Part shown: piece by piece, positions 11,648 through 21,957 of the stretch
Layout of the letters: every line of letters starts with the position of its first letter
Numbering within the stretch: the stretch's first letter is position 1
Assembly: GCA_034231615.1 (NCBI GenBank)
Contig: CM067306.1
Location: forward strand, 63,288,813-63,352,812
Source of the DNA: Meghimatium bilineatum
Lineage: Eukaryota > Mollusca > Gastropoda > Stylommatophora > Philomycidae
DNA: 64,000 nucleotides
Direction of reading: 5' to 3'
The notes under the pieces: model-generated
Told to the model about the DNA's origin: nothing
Databases searched by the model: none
The model's input: only the letters and a program-made list of their open reading frames with translations
Program-made: the position numbers and the translations under genes

Positions 11648-12138
11648 CCTTAACAGCAAGTATGTCAAACGTACGACCCGCGGGTCGCATGCGGCCCTTT
11701 GCAAGCACGTGTGCGGCCCGAACATAGGATACTGTAATTGTATAATTGTCTCATTTAATGGCGTAAATTGTAGTTATAATACTTGAAACCGGGTGTATAA
11801 AAAAGAAGTATGACATGGCGCCTCGTATAAGAAAACAATACTGCAATCTAGGAAGGGTTTTCTATCTATAAAAATTGACAACATTGACCGGAAGTAGCAG
11901 ACAGGTTGTTATTGTCATATTAAAATTTAAAATAAATAATAAATTGTATCTTGTGGAATCGTGCTGGTAATTATATTATTTGTTTTTAATGAAGTACTGC
12001 GCAAACTGACACCGTTTAAAATGGCTACAGCACCTTCAGTCAAGAAGAAAAGGACACTTAATAAAGAAAGGCGAGTATTTCAAGAAAAATGGGAACTATG
12101 GTATTTTTGTACAATGGTAAATGGAAAGATACATTGAC
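11648..12138 (+). mobile_element. hAT transposon 5' relic
   Basis: It opens with a CAGCAAGTATGTCAAACGTA and GCGGCCC-rich terminus typical of some hAT elements. It then has an ORF start at 12020 (MATAPSVKKKR ... EKWELWYFCTMVNGKIH, stop), matching the N-terminus of ZBED/GTF2IRD2-type hAT transposases. The rest of the transposase is missing. It lies in intron 2 of gene 1. Confidence 0.6.
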
Positions 12139-12350
12139 AATTCTTGATTCTTGATTAGAAATTGGCTTCACGGCACGTGCGGCATTCTCATAAGTGCTCC
12201 ACCCTCTGTTCCAGTAGCGATCAGACTCGATGGTTTTCCGAGTCTAATGCCGCTGAAACAGACGTCGACATCAGGGCACAACTCTATCTCTTGCGACAGG
12301 TTTCTTTGTTATTCCGCCCACCCAAGCCGTGCCCATAAACTAGTAACTAG
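12139..12350 (-). mobile_element. LINE-H-type 3' UTR fragment
   Basis: Shares TTCTTGATTAGAAA, GGCTTCAC and AAGTGCTCCACCCTC with 30945-31090 and 61822-61960. The last of these continues into an RNase H reading frame on the minus strand. Confidence 0.6.
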
Positions 12351-12680
12351 TTCAAGCACAACGTTGGAATATCGGAACAACATGGTAACTGTTATCAAAG
12401 TTTATGACTACAGGATTGTATAGATGACGTGTCATGAAGCTTCTATAAGAAGATAACCTCAATATAAAGGCATGCCATCTACTAAGGTTTTCTATTGCAT
12501 GATTGGTTTGTCTAGTGAGCCATTGGTGAGACCCACGCAACCACTTGCGCGTTTTGGACAATGTCCTATGTAAAATAACAACCAATTTATTTTTGGACAA
12601 TTTCCTATGTAAAATAACAACCAATTGATTTTTGGACAATTATTATGGCAAATAATAACCAGGTGATTTCTGGGCCCTAT
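12351..12680. other. Intron 2 of gene 1, small tandem repeat
   Basis: About three copies of a 39-40 bp unit containing TTTTGGACAATTTCCTATGT lie at 12545-12660. Nothing else recognised. Confidence 0.6.
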
Positions 12681-12682
12681 GT

Positions 12683-13175
12683 TGATTACTTAGGAACTAA
12701 TATAAACACTGCGGGAGACTGCACAATTGAGATCAAGAGAAGAACAGCGATGACTCTGGAAATGACACTAAATAAAACAGTGCCTAAAAGAATAACATAA
12801 TTTGAATTAAAGTTCAATAGAAGAGTTTTGAGAATACCATGGACAGCAAAGAAAACAAACCAAGAGGTGTTACGAACAATTAACGTCCAGGAAGGCTGGC
12901 TTCTGAACACCATATTAAAGAAAAAGCTAGTTTTTTTCGGTCACATTAAGAGACACTACGGAATGGAGAGAGTGTTACTAGAGGGATGATAGAGGGCAAC
13001 AGGGACAAAGGCCGACCAAAACGCCGTTGGACAAAACACATTCAAGAATGCCTGCGCATATCACTGGAAGAGGCAGGACAACTTGCCAAAGACCGCGGAG
13101 AATTCAAGAGAGCCATAGGAAAGACTTCTGGAAAGAATATGTCACTTGATGATGTTGATGTTGATCCCTATGTCA
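12683..13175 (+). mobile_element. LINE-B fragment in intron 2
   Basis: The plus strand encodes YVDYLGTNINTAGDC, FNRRVLRIPWTAKKTNQEV, LRTINVQEGWLLNTILKKK, then a stop and GRPKRRWTKHIQECLRISLE. The order matches the C-terminus of endonuclease-RT LINEs. Several stops are present. Confidence 0.75.
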
Positions 13176-13660
13176 AGTAACAGCGAGTTTTTATTTCCGC
13201 ACTAATGTCGTAGTATGCGAACGTGAAACTACAGCTTTACAATGCTTACAACAACGGATATAACAAACTGATCTTGTCAATAAATCCGCTGTAAAAGCGT
13301 AGTTCTCATTCTGTCTACTGAGGAGACCTGGAGTAAAATTATAACCATCGATACTTTAAGATATGTTGGTTAATTGGAAAACAGCCTTCTAGGATTAATA
13401 TTATGTACTACTGAAGCCCAACTAAAGTCCAACAAACGAAACTTGTTACAAAGTAATTAAGTTTTACTACTCACTGCTTGGACATGTAACGTGATTCGTC
13501 TCAATTAATTAAGTTTTACTAATCACTTCTTGGACATGAAACGTGACATTTTCTTTTTTCTAAAGTTACTTTGCAAGTAAAAGTCCAGGGTTGAAGTAGA
13601 AGAGGAGGACAGACAATATCCTAGACTTAGGATATCAGGTGTCAGGTCTGGGCGTGCATT
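13176..13660. other. Intron 2 of gene 1, nothing recognised
   Basis: A short direct repeat with AATTAAGTTTTACTA and TTGGACATG occurs twice near 13455-13540. No coding signal. Confidence 0.4.
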
Positions 13661-13669
13661 TTCTACACT

Positions 13670-13880
13670 CCTCTTAATGGTTGTGAATATAAATATTTGG
13701 AGATATTTTTATACTGATGTCTCCAGTGTGGCACCTTGACGACCTTGATGTCTCCAGTGTGGTAACCCTGCCACCTGACGGGTTATGTGTCTTATTATTA
13801 TAATTGCTCGAAATACATAATAACACACGCAAATAAATGTTTCGGCCACAAGGCATTTATCAAGGATACATTTGCAATAA
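13670..13880 (-). ncRNA. Penelope-type hammerhead-like relic in intron 2
   Basis: The minus strand carries TTGATAAATGCCTTGTGGCC followed by GAAAC. GCC-loop-GGC forms a stem next to GAAAC, as in Penelope-element hammerheads, but CUGAUGA has become UUGAUAA, so it should not cleave. A homologous copy lies at 54250-54400 in gene 3. Confidence 0.4.
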
Positions 13881-14345
13881 AAAACAGCGAGTTAGAACGG
13901 CACTTTTGACGTTTACATTTCTGATCTAAATATAGATATAACGTGCAAGAGTTAACATTAGATCAGAGATGACACAACACAAGCAGAAAATAGAATAAAA
14001 CACCCAAAAATACACCAAAAAATACACCAAAAAATACACCCAAAAAACACCCCAAAATACAAACAAGGGAAACAGAGAAATGACGGAACATCATGTTATC
14101 ATCCATAACGACCGAAGAACATTTAATTCAAAGGGTAAAGTTGTGCCAAATGTTTATATTTCAGTTGGATCACCATACTCACAAAGAATTCATTTTGCAA
14201 AGAAAAATCACAGTGGTGATTCAATAAAAAAATATCAGAAAATGAAGTTGTTTACTATTTAGTTCATTATTGTATTAAACATTATCTGCCGATTATTTAG
14301 ACTATAATATTATTAGACCAAATGTAACATTTATCTTCTCCATAG
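13881..14345. other. Intron 2 of gene 1, distal part
   Basis: Matches 54400-54797 of gene 3. Contains a short run of AAAAATACACCA units (13995-14060). Confidence 0.55.
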
Positions 14346-14521
14346 TGATAGCAAGCATCATAACTCTGGCAGTCTATGGCGGAACAATGAATGACACTTA
14401 CAAGTCGGAAGGTCTTTCAGTTTCTATTGGATACTCATTTGCTTTGTGCATTGCAGGCGGAATTCTAATTCCAATTGGAGGAGGAATTTTCTTTGTAGCA
14501 TCAAAGAATGCGCAACAATAA
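14346..14521 (+). CDS. Gene 1 exon 3: TM3 end, loop 2, TM4, C-terminus
   Basis: The acceptor is CTCCATAG. After the split codon it reads IASIITLAVYGG, a short loop (TMNDTYKSEGL), then the glycine-rich TM4 (IAGGILIPIGGG IFFVASK) and ends NAQQ with TAA at 14519-14521. AATAAA overlaps the stop codon; whether it acts as a poly(A) signal is unknown. Confidence 0.87.
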
Positions 14522-14639
14522 AACCCAGTTGATTATTTGTTGTCTATATATTAAATTGTTCTTTTTTAAAGTCACTTGTAATCTTTGCCATATGTAACTC
14601 TATTGGAATTCATACCAATTCCATTTGCATAGTTTGTAC
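14522..14639. other. Gene 1 3' flank or UTR
   Basis: Conserved with gene 3 (54974-55090), including GTTGTCTATATATTAAATTG-like sequence. The transcript end is not resolved. Confidence 0.4.
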
Positions 14640-14990
14640 AGGGTGTGTCTCGTAAACATTGAATAAGCGCTACAAGGACTCATTAAAGAACTCACTTAAA
14701 GCCTTTGAAATAGACCACGATACATGGAAAGAACTTGCACAAAATAGATCTACATGGCGTTCTAAACTTAAAAAGAGCGCATCATCTTGTGAAAAGAAGA
14801 GAAATGCAGCAGCTCAACAGCGGAGAGCAGCTAGTACGTCACGGATAGACCAAGATCCGTCTACAGTCGTCATTCCATGTCCGAACTGTCCAAGGACATT
14901 TACAGCTCGAATAGGGCTCATTAGCCATCTACGAACTCATAATCAAGGACATAACTAAAATTGAATTTTCAAAAGTGGATGTAACAAATG
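14640..14990 (+). mobile_element. LINE-C 3' end with C2H2 motif
   Basis: The ORF reads NKRYKDSLKNSLKAFEIDHD, TWRSKLKKSA, then CPNCPRTFTARIGLISHLRTH, a single C-x2-C..H-x3-H finger. This is the usual C-terminus of a LINE polyprotein rather than a host zinc-finger gene. It is the best preserved of three copies in the window. Confidence 0.72.
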
Positions 14991-15095
14991 GTCATCATCA
15001 TCATGTGATGGACGAACAACACATACATCATCATCATGTGATGGACGAACAACACATACATCATCATCATGTGATGGACGAACAACAAACATTGA
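14991..15095. repeat. 33-bp repeat, three copies
   Basis: The unit CATCATCATGTGATGGACGA plus ACAACACATA expanded from the LINE-C tail in unit A only. Confidence 0.85.
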
Positions 15096-15466
15096 ATAAC
15101 TTCACGAAACAAAATGCGCAGAACAAATATATTTCACTGCACCGAAGAAATATAGGTAACGTCTACAAGTTAGTTGTCAAGTTATTCATCTTTGCTAATA
15201 TAACGGAGATCTAGTTACGGAGATCTAGTTACGGAGATTTAGTTACGGAGATTTAGTTAATAATTAATTTCTTTCTTCATTTGTAATCATATGATGAGTC
15301 ACCAGCGCCCCACTCGCAGCTACTCACCTCTAAGGAACATCACGGTAAATGTGTGCAAAATGGTTTCTAAAATAACTTGGAGATCTTGTCGTTCTATCAA
15401 CTTAAGAATTACGACTATCCACAATGTGATTTTAATAGTAAAAATGTAACATGTTTAAAAAAAAAT
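15096..15466. other. Unit A 3' flank, single-copy in three units
   Basis: Contains the single-copy counterpart of the 34-bp array in unit C and several TTACGGAGATCTAG units (15205-15260). Collinear with 38890-39253 and 55340-55639. Confidence 0.6.
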
Positions 15467-15886
15467 TGAATCATTCATTAATATCATCACCAAATCCATA
15501 AACCTTCGAGTCATAGGGGTGTCATTCTAGAAACATTAACACAAAATTTCGCTATAGCTCAGTTATCATTTCTTTGTTTGAGTATACATACTCTTAATCC
15601 TATCCAATCTTTAATATTATCCATCCATAATTTCATTTTACCTCCTCTTCTTCTTCCTCTATCAACTGTTTCATGAAATTTATTTTTCGAAAGAGAATCG
15701 TGCCTCGTCACGTGGCAAAACCACACAAGTTTACGACGTCTCACCACTGCCATGATGTGTTTTTGTTGCCCTGCAAGAGTATTTATTTTGTTTCTCACGT
15801 TTATGTTGGTTCTATGTTCTGTATAAGGGATACGTAATATTCGCATGTAGCGTCGAATACATTTTCACAAACCTGTATGAATCATT
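15467..15886 (-). mobile_element. LINE-D 3' fragment with target-site duplication (unit A)
   Basis: The minus strand encodes RILRIPYTEHRTN, KINTLAGQQKHIMAVVRRRK, RHDSLSKNKF and GRRRGG, the C-terminus of LINE-D. It is flanked by direct repeats TGAATCATT at 15467-15475 and 15878-15886. The same insertion is in unit B. Unit C has the single uninterrupted TGAATCATT at 55640-55648. Confidence 0.82.
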
Positions 15887-16029
15887 ATCATAGCACGAAT
15901 TTCTAGATGCAATAGTATACCGTTACGGGAGTTGTCACGTCACCAAAATAGTGGGTTGAAATAACAGTTGATGGAAGTTCCCATACGATATATACGACTT
16001 ACCATTTTATATGTTTTCTTCTTCTTCTT

Positions 16030-16130
16030 TTACGCTCATTCTCAAACTTCTGCAGATTATCACGATGTAGTCTGGTGCACAATGTGCAGTTATATCCCTT
16101 TATGCCCTGGGGTGTCATGGGTATACAAGT
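16030..16130 (-). mobile_element. S2 SINE-like fragment
   Basis: The reverse complement of the S2 tail (TGCAGAAGTTTGAGAATGAG) followed by its diverged body. The same arrangement is in unit B at 39785-39870. Confidence 0.5.
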
Positions 16131-16510
16131 TTTCTGGCCTTTGTACCTTGCAGCATCAGGGGTATGCAAGTTCTCTGGAGATGGTTTTTTTGTGTGCTTC
16201 ATATATGTTTGTTGTCGTGGACTACTTTATTTCCGTAATCTATCGTTTGCATGTTCTGCCCTGGCTTTGTAGCCATCGTTCATGTATAGTAATGCTGTTT
16301 TTTAGGGAACTGTCTGATGGTAGTCTGGAAACATGTGAAAACCATTTAATCTATTGTCTTCTGATGTAATCCAGAATTGGTATTGTGTTTGTTAGTCTTC
16401 TGATGTTTTCATTTTTGATTTTATCTCTTATTATTACTCCGAGGATTTTACGGATACAATTTCTGTTGTAACAAGTTTTCTTTTGGCTTCTGTTGTTAAT
16501 GTCCATATTT
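16131..16510 (-). mobile_element. LINE-A 3' fragment (unit A)
   Basis: Complement of LINE-A: the region matching IRRQQIKWF and TTCAGACTACCATCAGACAG-type sequence, ending with the tract for ECQIWTLTTEA-like residues. Nearly the same sequence closes unit B at 40120-40480 but is absent from unit C. Confidence 0.65.
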
Positions 16511-16529
16511 GACATTTCTACTTCTTCTT

Positions 16530-16795
16530 CTTTTCTTCAGCGTTCGCTCTCAAATAACCACAACGAACATTTCGTGTGATTTCCGCCAGGGAGCGTGAGG
16601 TACGTTGTGCTGAAATTTCTACAGTAAAACTTTGATTATTTGCACCCCGGTTGGCCACTTGTGGTCAGGACGTCCGAGGTCCAGCACATCCGTTTTCGTC
16701 ATTACTTTTCTTCGGGTTTGGTCCCTAGTCCGTGACAGCCTGAGTATCTGTCGCCGGGCACGCTGGTGTGTAGTGCCTCTTCGCCGAGACGAATT
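16530..16795 (-). mobile_element. R retroelement 3' end
   Basis: Resembles 33450-33660, the 3' part of the 1.2 kb element in gene 2 intron 1 (GCGTTCGCT, TTTCCGCC, GAGCGTGA, CCGTGACAGCCT). Truncated and ends at the 23-bp satellite. Confidence 0.6.
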
Positions 16796-18252
16796 ATCTC
16801 ACTAAAACAAATTGAATTATCTCACTAAAACAAATTGAATTATTTCACTAAAACAAATTGAATTATCTCACTAAAACAAATTGAATTATCTCACTAAAAC
16901 AAATTGAATTATCTCACTAAAACACATTGAATTATCTCACTAAAACAAATTGAATTATCTCACTAAAACAAATTGAATTATCTCACTAAAACAAATTGAA
17001 TTATCTCACTAAAACAAATTGAATTATCTCACTAAAACAAATTGAATTATCTCACTAAAACACATTGAATTATCTCACTAAAACAAATTGAATTATCTCA
17101 CTAAAACAAATTGAATTATCTCACTAAAACACATTGAAGTATCTCACTAAAACAAATTGAATTATCTCACTAAAACAAATTGAATTATCTCACTAAAACA
17201 CATTGAATTATCTCACTAAAACAAATTGAATTATCTCACTAAAACAAATTGAATTATCTCACTAAAACACATTGAATTATCTCACTAAAACAAATTGAAT
17301 TATCTCACTAAAACAAATTGAATTATCTCACTAAAACAAATTGAATTATCTCACTAAAACAAATTGAATTATCTCACTAAAACAAATTGAATTATCTCAC
17401 TAAAACAAATTGAATTATCTCACTAAAACAAATTGAATTATCTCACTAAAACACATTGAATTATCTCACTAAAACAAATTGAATTATCTCACTAAAACAA
17501 ATTGAATTATCTCACTAAAACAAATTGAATTATCTCACTAAAACAAATTGAATTATCTCACTAAAACAAATTGAATTATCTCACTAAAACAAATTGAATT
17601 ATCTCACTAAAACAAATTGAATTATCTCACTAAAACAAATTGAATTATCTCACTAAAACAAATTGAATTATCTCACTAAAACAAATTGAATTATCTCACT
17701 AAAACAAATTGAATTATCTCACTAAAACAAATTGAATTATCTCACTAAAACAAATTGAATTATCTCACTAAAACAAATTGAATTATCTCACTAAAACAAA
17801 TTGAATTATCTCACTAAAACAAATTGAATTATCTCACTAAAACAAATTGAATTATCTCACTAAAACAAATTGAATTATCTCACTAAAACAAATTGAATTA
17901 TCTCACTAAAACAAATTGAATTATCTCACTAAAACACATTGAATTATCTCACTAAAACAAATTGAATTATCTCACTAAAACAAATTGAATTATCTCACTA
18001 AAACACATTGAATTATCTCACTAAAACAAATTGAATTATCTCACTAAAACAAATTGAATTATCTCACTAAAACAAATTGAATTATCTCACTAAAACAAAT
18101 TGAATTATCTCACTAAAACAAATTGAATTATCTCACTAAAACAAATTGAATTATCTCACTAAAACAAATTGAATTATCTCACTAAAACAAATTGAATTAT
18201 CTCACTAAAACAAATTGAATTATCTCACTAAAACAAATTGAATTATCTCATT
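16796..18252. repeat. 23-bp satellite, about 63 copies
   Basis: The unit ATTATCTCACTAAAACAAAT plus TGA is almost invariant over 1.45 kb. A variant with ACACATTGA recurs every third unit between about 17060 and 17270, a 69-bp higher-order period. No ORF. Confidence 0.95.
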
Positions 18253-18985
18253 AACCATCTAAAGATTTAATGACAATTTTTGCATAGGACGTTATTTCTG
18301 ATTATACTTATAAACATATAAATAAATATAATCTTTATATCTGTTTATCATGTCCAATTTTCATTGTACGAATGACATCCTTTGATCTTTGTCGACATAA
18401 TAATTAATGTGTATGGAGAAGTGAAATGTGACAACTTCAAATACAGATTCTGTGAGTTGATTAAGCATAGGCCGTGACTACTGTTTCAGTAATGTGTGCA
18501 ACATGCTTGAATATAATACTAGTTTGTAATAGAATTGCAAGGTGAATGAGGAAGGGTATTCGCAAAAAAGAGGAAATTTCTGACATTGAATTGTGGAAAG
18601 AATTTTATTCTACATTGGACAAAGGGACACAACTCAATAATAACCGGATATGTTATATTGTAGAGAAGAAACACAAGATCTAGAATATTCGGACAGAAAA
18701 CAAGGTACATTAAGGTAGTGGTGTTCCCTAATGATTTACAGAATAACATTTCTTCAACAAAGACATCTTTATCAATATATCTTACATAAGTTATCTGTAG
18801 TTAATTCACTGTCTCTCAAAGTGAATTCATCCATTTGCAGTGAGAATTTTCTTGTTTTCAGCTTTTCAACAAGTTGTATTTCAATGTCGTCACTCCTTTT
18901 ATCTATCTTCTGAAATAGTACTTATGTAGGACACAGTTTTTAAAAGTTTCACTTGATGACAACTGACAGACTATCACTAAAGGGC
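18253..18985. other. Spacer, nothing recognised
   Basis: AT-rich with short ORFs only. Confidence 0.4.
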
Positions 18986-19014
18986 TACGTGGTGTAGACA
19001 CGAAAAATAAAAAA

Positions 19015-19075
19015 ATAACAACACACAAGACATTTTCAACGTTTCGAACCGTTAGGTCTTTCTCAAGAATATACA
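19015..19075 (-). ncRNA. Penelope-type hammerhead-like motif, degenerate core
   Basis: The minus strand gives CTTGAGAAAGACCTAACGGT then TCGAAACGTTGA. ACC..GGT can pair next to CGAAAC, but CUGAUGA is replaced by CUUGAGAAA. Likely a Penelope-element terminus. Confidence 0.4.
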
Positions 19076-19139
19076 AAACAAACAGTAGAAAAACAGTAAA
19101 ACAATGTTACCACCACAATGGTACTAGAATGCAGACATG

Positions 19140-19260
19140 TAAACAATATGAAGTTTGTTTTACCTCCTCTTCTTCTTCCTCTATCAACTGTTTCATTAAA
19201 TTTTTCAAGGTGACATAGACGTAAGTGTAGACGTGCAGTCATGAAACGGATTTTTAAAAA
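19140..19260 (-). mobile_element. LINE-D fragment
   Basis: The minus strand has FNETVDRGRRRGGK, matching the segment at 15640-15680. Very short relic. Confidence 0.55.
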
Positions 19261-19449
19261 ATATTGGGACGGGATATGAGTACAGAAAGAAAAAATTATT
19301 ACCCAAAACATCATGGACATCATTGCAACAAGGAGCGCATACATTTAAACAAGTGCATTTTCAGAATTACGTATAAAAGGCTTGAAGGTACCAACCTAAA
19401 AAAAATAACTCGATTTTCAAAAGCATACCTGGACCTATCATCCGTGGTG

Positions 19450-19990
19450 GAGGATCTGAGGGCAGTTACCTGAATATCGTAGACGCCATGATGACCATCA
19501 CCATTTGCATGAATGGCGACAGGGATAGGTTCTCTGTGTTTTCTGGCGTGGGGATGCCTACAGAAGCGAATATTCTTCTGCTAACAGTATTGCTATTAAA
19601 ACCTTCACGTCTGTGCCATATTTTTCCAGAACTGTTTTAAGAAACGCTGATATTGACTGTTTGATTAAATTCTCTCCTATAGTATGATTTCCCCAGATTT
19701 AGCAACGAATAAAGAAATCTCATAACGAGCCTCAAGAGTACGACTGACAGTTGCAATATGGGCAATCAACTCAGTCTTTAATTCTTCTTTAAAGTTTGAA
19801 AGTAATTACAATCTGAATTGCCATAAACATTATGTTTTGCATTGAAATACGCCTTAAGACGACCTCGCTTCATTGATTCCTTGGTCAAGCATTGCTGACA
19901 TAACAGGCAAAAAGGTGACTTTTGTTCGTGGACAGCGGGTATAAACCCAAATTTCAAGTATTCCTCTGAAACACTGACGAATATTTTTCT
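19450..19990 (-). mobile_element. hAT transposase relic (ZBED-type)
   Basis: Across frames the minus strand reads FCLLCQQCLTKESMKRGRLK, then AYFNAKH, LEARYEISLFVAKSG and GEELIQ-like residues. This is the BED-finger to early hAT region of SCAND3/ZBED5/FAM200-like transposases. Many stops and frameshifts; inactive. Confidence 0.6.
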
Positions 19991-20384
19991 TTATTTTTGT
20001 TAATATTTGTTTATTTGTTTGCTTGCATTACTCATTTTACTGTGTGACTGAAAGTAATAATTCCGATAAATCTATAACTAAACTATGTATTAAAGTTAAT
20101 TTAATTAAATTTTAATATATCAATATTAAATATTAGTATAATTTTTGAATGAATAAATCACACGAATTACTTCTTCTCGTTCGAAGTTTACCATGTATGT
20201 ATACACAGGAAGTATGGTTTTCTTAATGAAACATGCTGAATTTGAAAGCTCATCAGTGCTCCCATATAGCTTTCTGTGGATGACACTATATGTGGCCAGT
20301 GTTCTTCCCTTACGGGATGAAAGTTACAGTGTCGAGTGACAACCCTAAACAAGAAATCCGTGGTTGGGGTAACACAGGGCAAAT

Positions 20385-20482
20385 ATTAAAATGAACAAAA
20401 AAAAGTCATAAAACAACCTAACAGCGAGACACAGTGACAGACGACGTTTCGACTAAAAGCCTTCATCAGGACAAAGACCACA
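20385..20482 (-). ncRNA. Hammerhead-ribozyme-like core of a Penelope-like element
   Basis: The minus strand reads CTGATGA (20463-20469), a GGC-UUUUA-GUC hairpin, GAAAC (20446-20450) and GUC GUC (20440-20445). These are the two conserved hammerhead boxes, a 3-bp stem II and a possible minimal stem III with cleavage triplet. Penelope-like retroelements are known to carry such minimal hammerheads in their terminal repeats. Stem I pairs poorly by eye, so activity is unproven. Confidence 0.5.
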
Positions 20483-20879
20483 GTAAACAAATCTTACATA
20501 TCTTAGAGATACACATGGTTGTGATAGGAAGGGAAAAAAAGGGGAGAAGGATAATAGCGAATAGACAACGGAGGAAGCAAAGATAGAACAGCATGACTGG
20601 GGAGAAGAAGGTTTGAGGGGAAGATAATGGTAAGTAAAGAGAGTAAAGTGCATTGACAAAAAGTGAAAATAGATCAGATATAATGCAAGTTAAAATAAAA
20701 TAAATTTAAAATACTTCTCTCGAAAATAGTCGGCGTGAAAATGGGAAGTATGAAACCGAGATGGCAGATTAAATAGCAGACAGTAACCAGCTCCCACTCG
20801 TTGACAGACTGAGACGAGAATGACATTCTCGGGATCCGCTTTTTTCTCTGATCTGGTTTAGTGTAATGCAGTCTTGCTC
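20483..20879. other. Continuation of the Penelope-type repeat, otherwise unknown
   Basis: Purine-rich sequence after the motif (AAAAAAGGGGAGAAGGATAA and similar) without a coding signal. Confidence 0.35.
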
Positions 20880-20904
20880 ATGCTGGATATGTACCCACGG
20901 TCTA

Positions 20905-20990
20905 TGATTGTCTGTCCACCTGGACACAGCGATGATGTCTGTCCACCTGGACACAGCGATGATGTCTGTCCACCTGGACATGGACACAGC
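20905..20990. repeat. 27-bp repeat, about three copies
   Basis: The unit TGTCTGTCCACCTGGACACA plus GCGATGA. The inner TGTCCACCTGGACA is itself palindromic. Confidence 0.85.
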
Positions 20991-21365
20991 GATTATTGAA
21001 CCAGTCTTAGACTATTTAAGTGGTTATTTAGTAACAATCAATTATTGATTATTTAATATTAGTTTAGGTAACATGCTGATATCTTCGTTATTATTGTTTT
21101 AGCGTTTGTAATAAATATTTATATTCGAATATATGCATATTTATATGAGAGTCTGAAGTTTATTTTTCCTATCCTGCAAATTCCAGTTTATTAACTTATT
21201 TGCTTATTTACTGAGACCATATAAATATACGTATGCAACAAATACATACCATCGTGTATCCGGGTTCGTCATTATTAACATTTATGTTTGCAATAAAGCT
21301 GTAGATCTAATAGAAGAGAAGGAAAAACGAAAGATAATACTATTAATACATGCCCCACCTAAGTA
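20991..21365. other. Spacer, nothing recognised
   Basis: AT-rich with no element or exon signal. Confidence 0.4.
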
Positions 21366-21506
21366 TTTTTTAATATTCTGACCCCCCCCCCCCTATGTAA
21401 CATATATACACATTTTTTATATTAAAGAATTGAGTTATTCTCGAAATTTTTTCGAAAATGCCCCCCCCCCCTTGAACAATCAAATTCCCTCGTTGGGAAA
21501 CACTGG
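21366..21506. mobile_element. hAT MITE end (partial)
   Basis: Contains C-homopolymer runs and ends CGTTGGGAAACACTG, the same right terminus as the fuller element at 24220-24614. The left end is not recognisable. Confidence 0.45.
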
Positions 21507-21842
21507 TCTAAAGCCACATTGTTGGTTAAGAATGACTTAGAACATTTCCTAATTTTCTTTAAGATATTAAAAACACTGTTATATAAACTTCTGTTCTTTC
21601 TCTTCAATTATACACATTCATTCATTATGCAAAGACAAATATTTGCTATTGCTAACTTAATTTTAGTTTTTCTAATATTATTTTACATTTTTTACTTTAT
21701 TAATTTCTTTCAATGCTGCGTGTTTTTCAGTTAAGAAGTGCAAGGGGCTGTTCACGTTGTGGAAATAAAGGCCGCTTTGCCAAAGCTGTCGCCAAGACGT
21801 GTTCAGAAAGACATTTTTGATATATTTCCCCCGAAAGATAAA

Positions 21843-21932
21843 AAGCATTGTCCCAAATGCGGATTGAACCCGAGACCTCAGGAATCTTGAGGCCGGCGTT
21901 CTAGCCGTACGGCCACGTGCTCAATATTATAA
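21843..21932 (-). mobile_element. tRNA-derived SINE head
   Basis: The minus strand reads GTGGCCGTACGGCTAGAACG then GGTCTCGGGTTCAATCC. The second matches the pol III B box GGTTCAANCC and the first is an A box with one mismatch. The body beyond is not clear. Confidence 0.6.
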
Positions 21933-21957
21933 ATGTGGTAACAAATTCCACAATATA

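Larger units (their letters stand above)
7827..14521 (+). other. Gene 1: claudin/PMP22-like four-TM protein gene (three coding exons)
   Basis: Joining 7827-8013, 11216-11371 and 14346-14521 gives 519 nt, a 172-residue protein, with both introns in phase 1 and GT..AG ends. It has four hydrophobic segments (about residues 7-27, 70-95, 102-125 and 140-165). W30, G43-L44-W45, C48 and C53 lie in the first loop, as in claudins and PMP22/EMP proteins (usual length 160-230). Those families sit in the plasma membrane and act in junctions or membrane organisation; this protein's own role is unknown. C48-x4-C53 is closer spaced than is usual in vertebrate claudins. The tail KNAQQ has no obvious PDZ-binding end. 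Paralogues lie at 28668 and 46622. Product class is likely; exon structure is well supported by three-way conservation. Confidence 0.8.
5640..16510 (+). repeat. Paralogous unit A (segmental duplication carrying gene 1)
   Basis: From about 5670 the sequence aligns by eye with 21600 (unit B) and 45165 (unit C), for example around TTTGCTATTGCTAACTAAATT. It stays collinear in blocks through the gene and its 3' flank. The right end follows unit B to about 16510, beyond where unit C stops matching. LINEs, a hAT relic and satellites interrupt it. Confidence 0.75.

Noticed and set aside
14659-14958. Host C2H2 zinc-finger gene
   Set aside because: The same peptide occurs in two other truncated copies and matches the tail of LINE polyproteins.
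16796-18252. CRISPR-like array
   Set aside because: Units are directly contiguous with no unique spacers, and the genome is eukaryotic.
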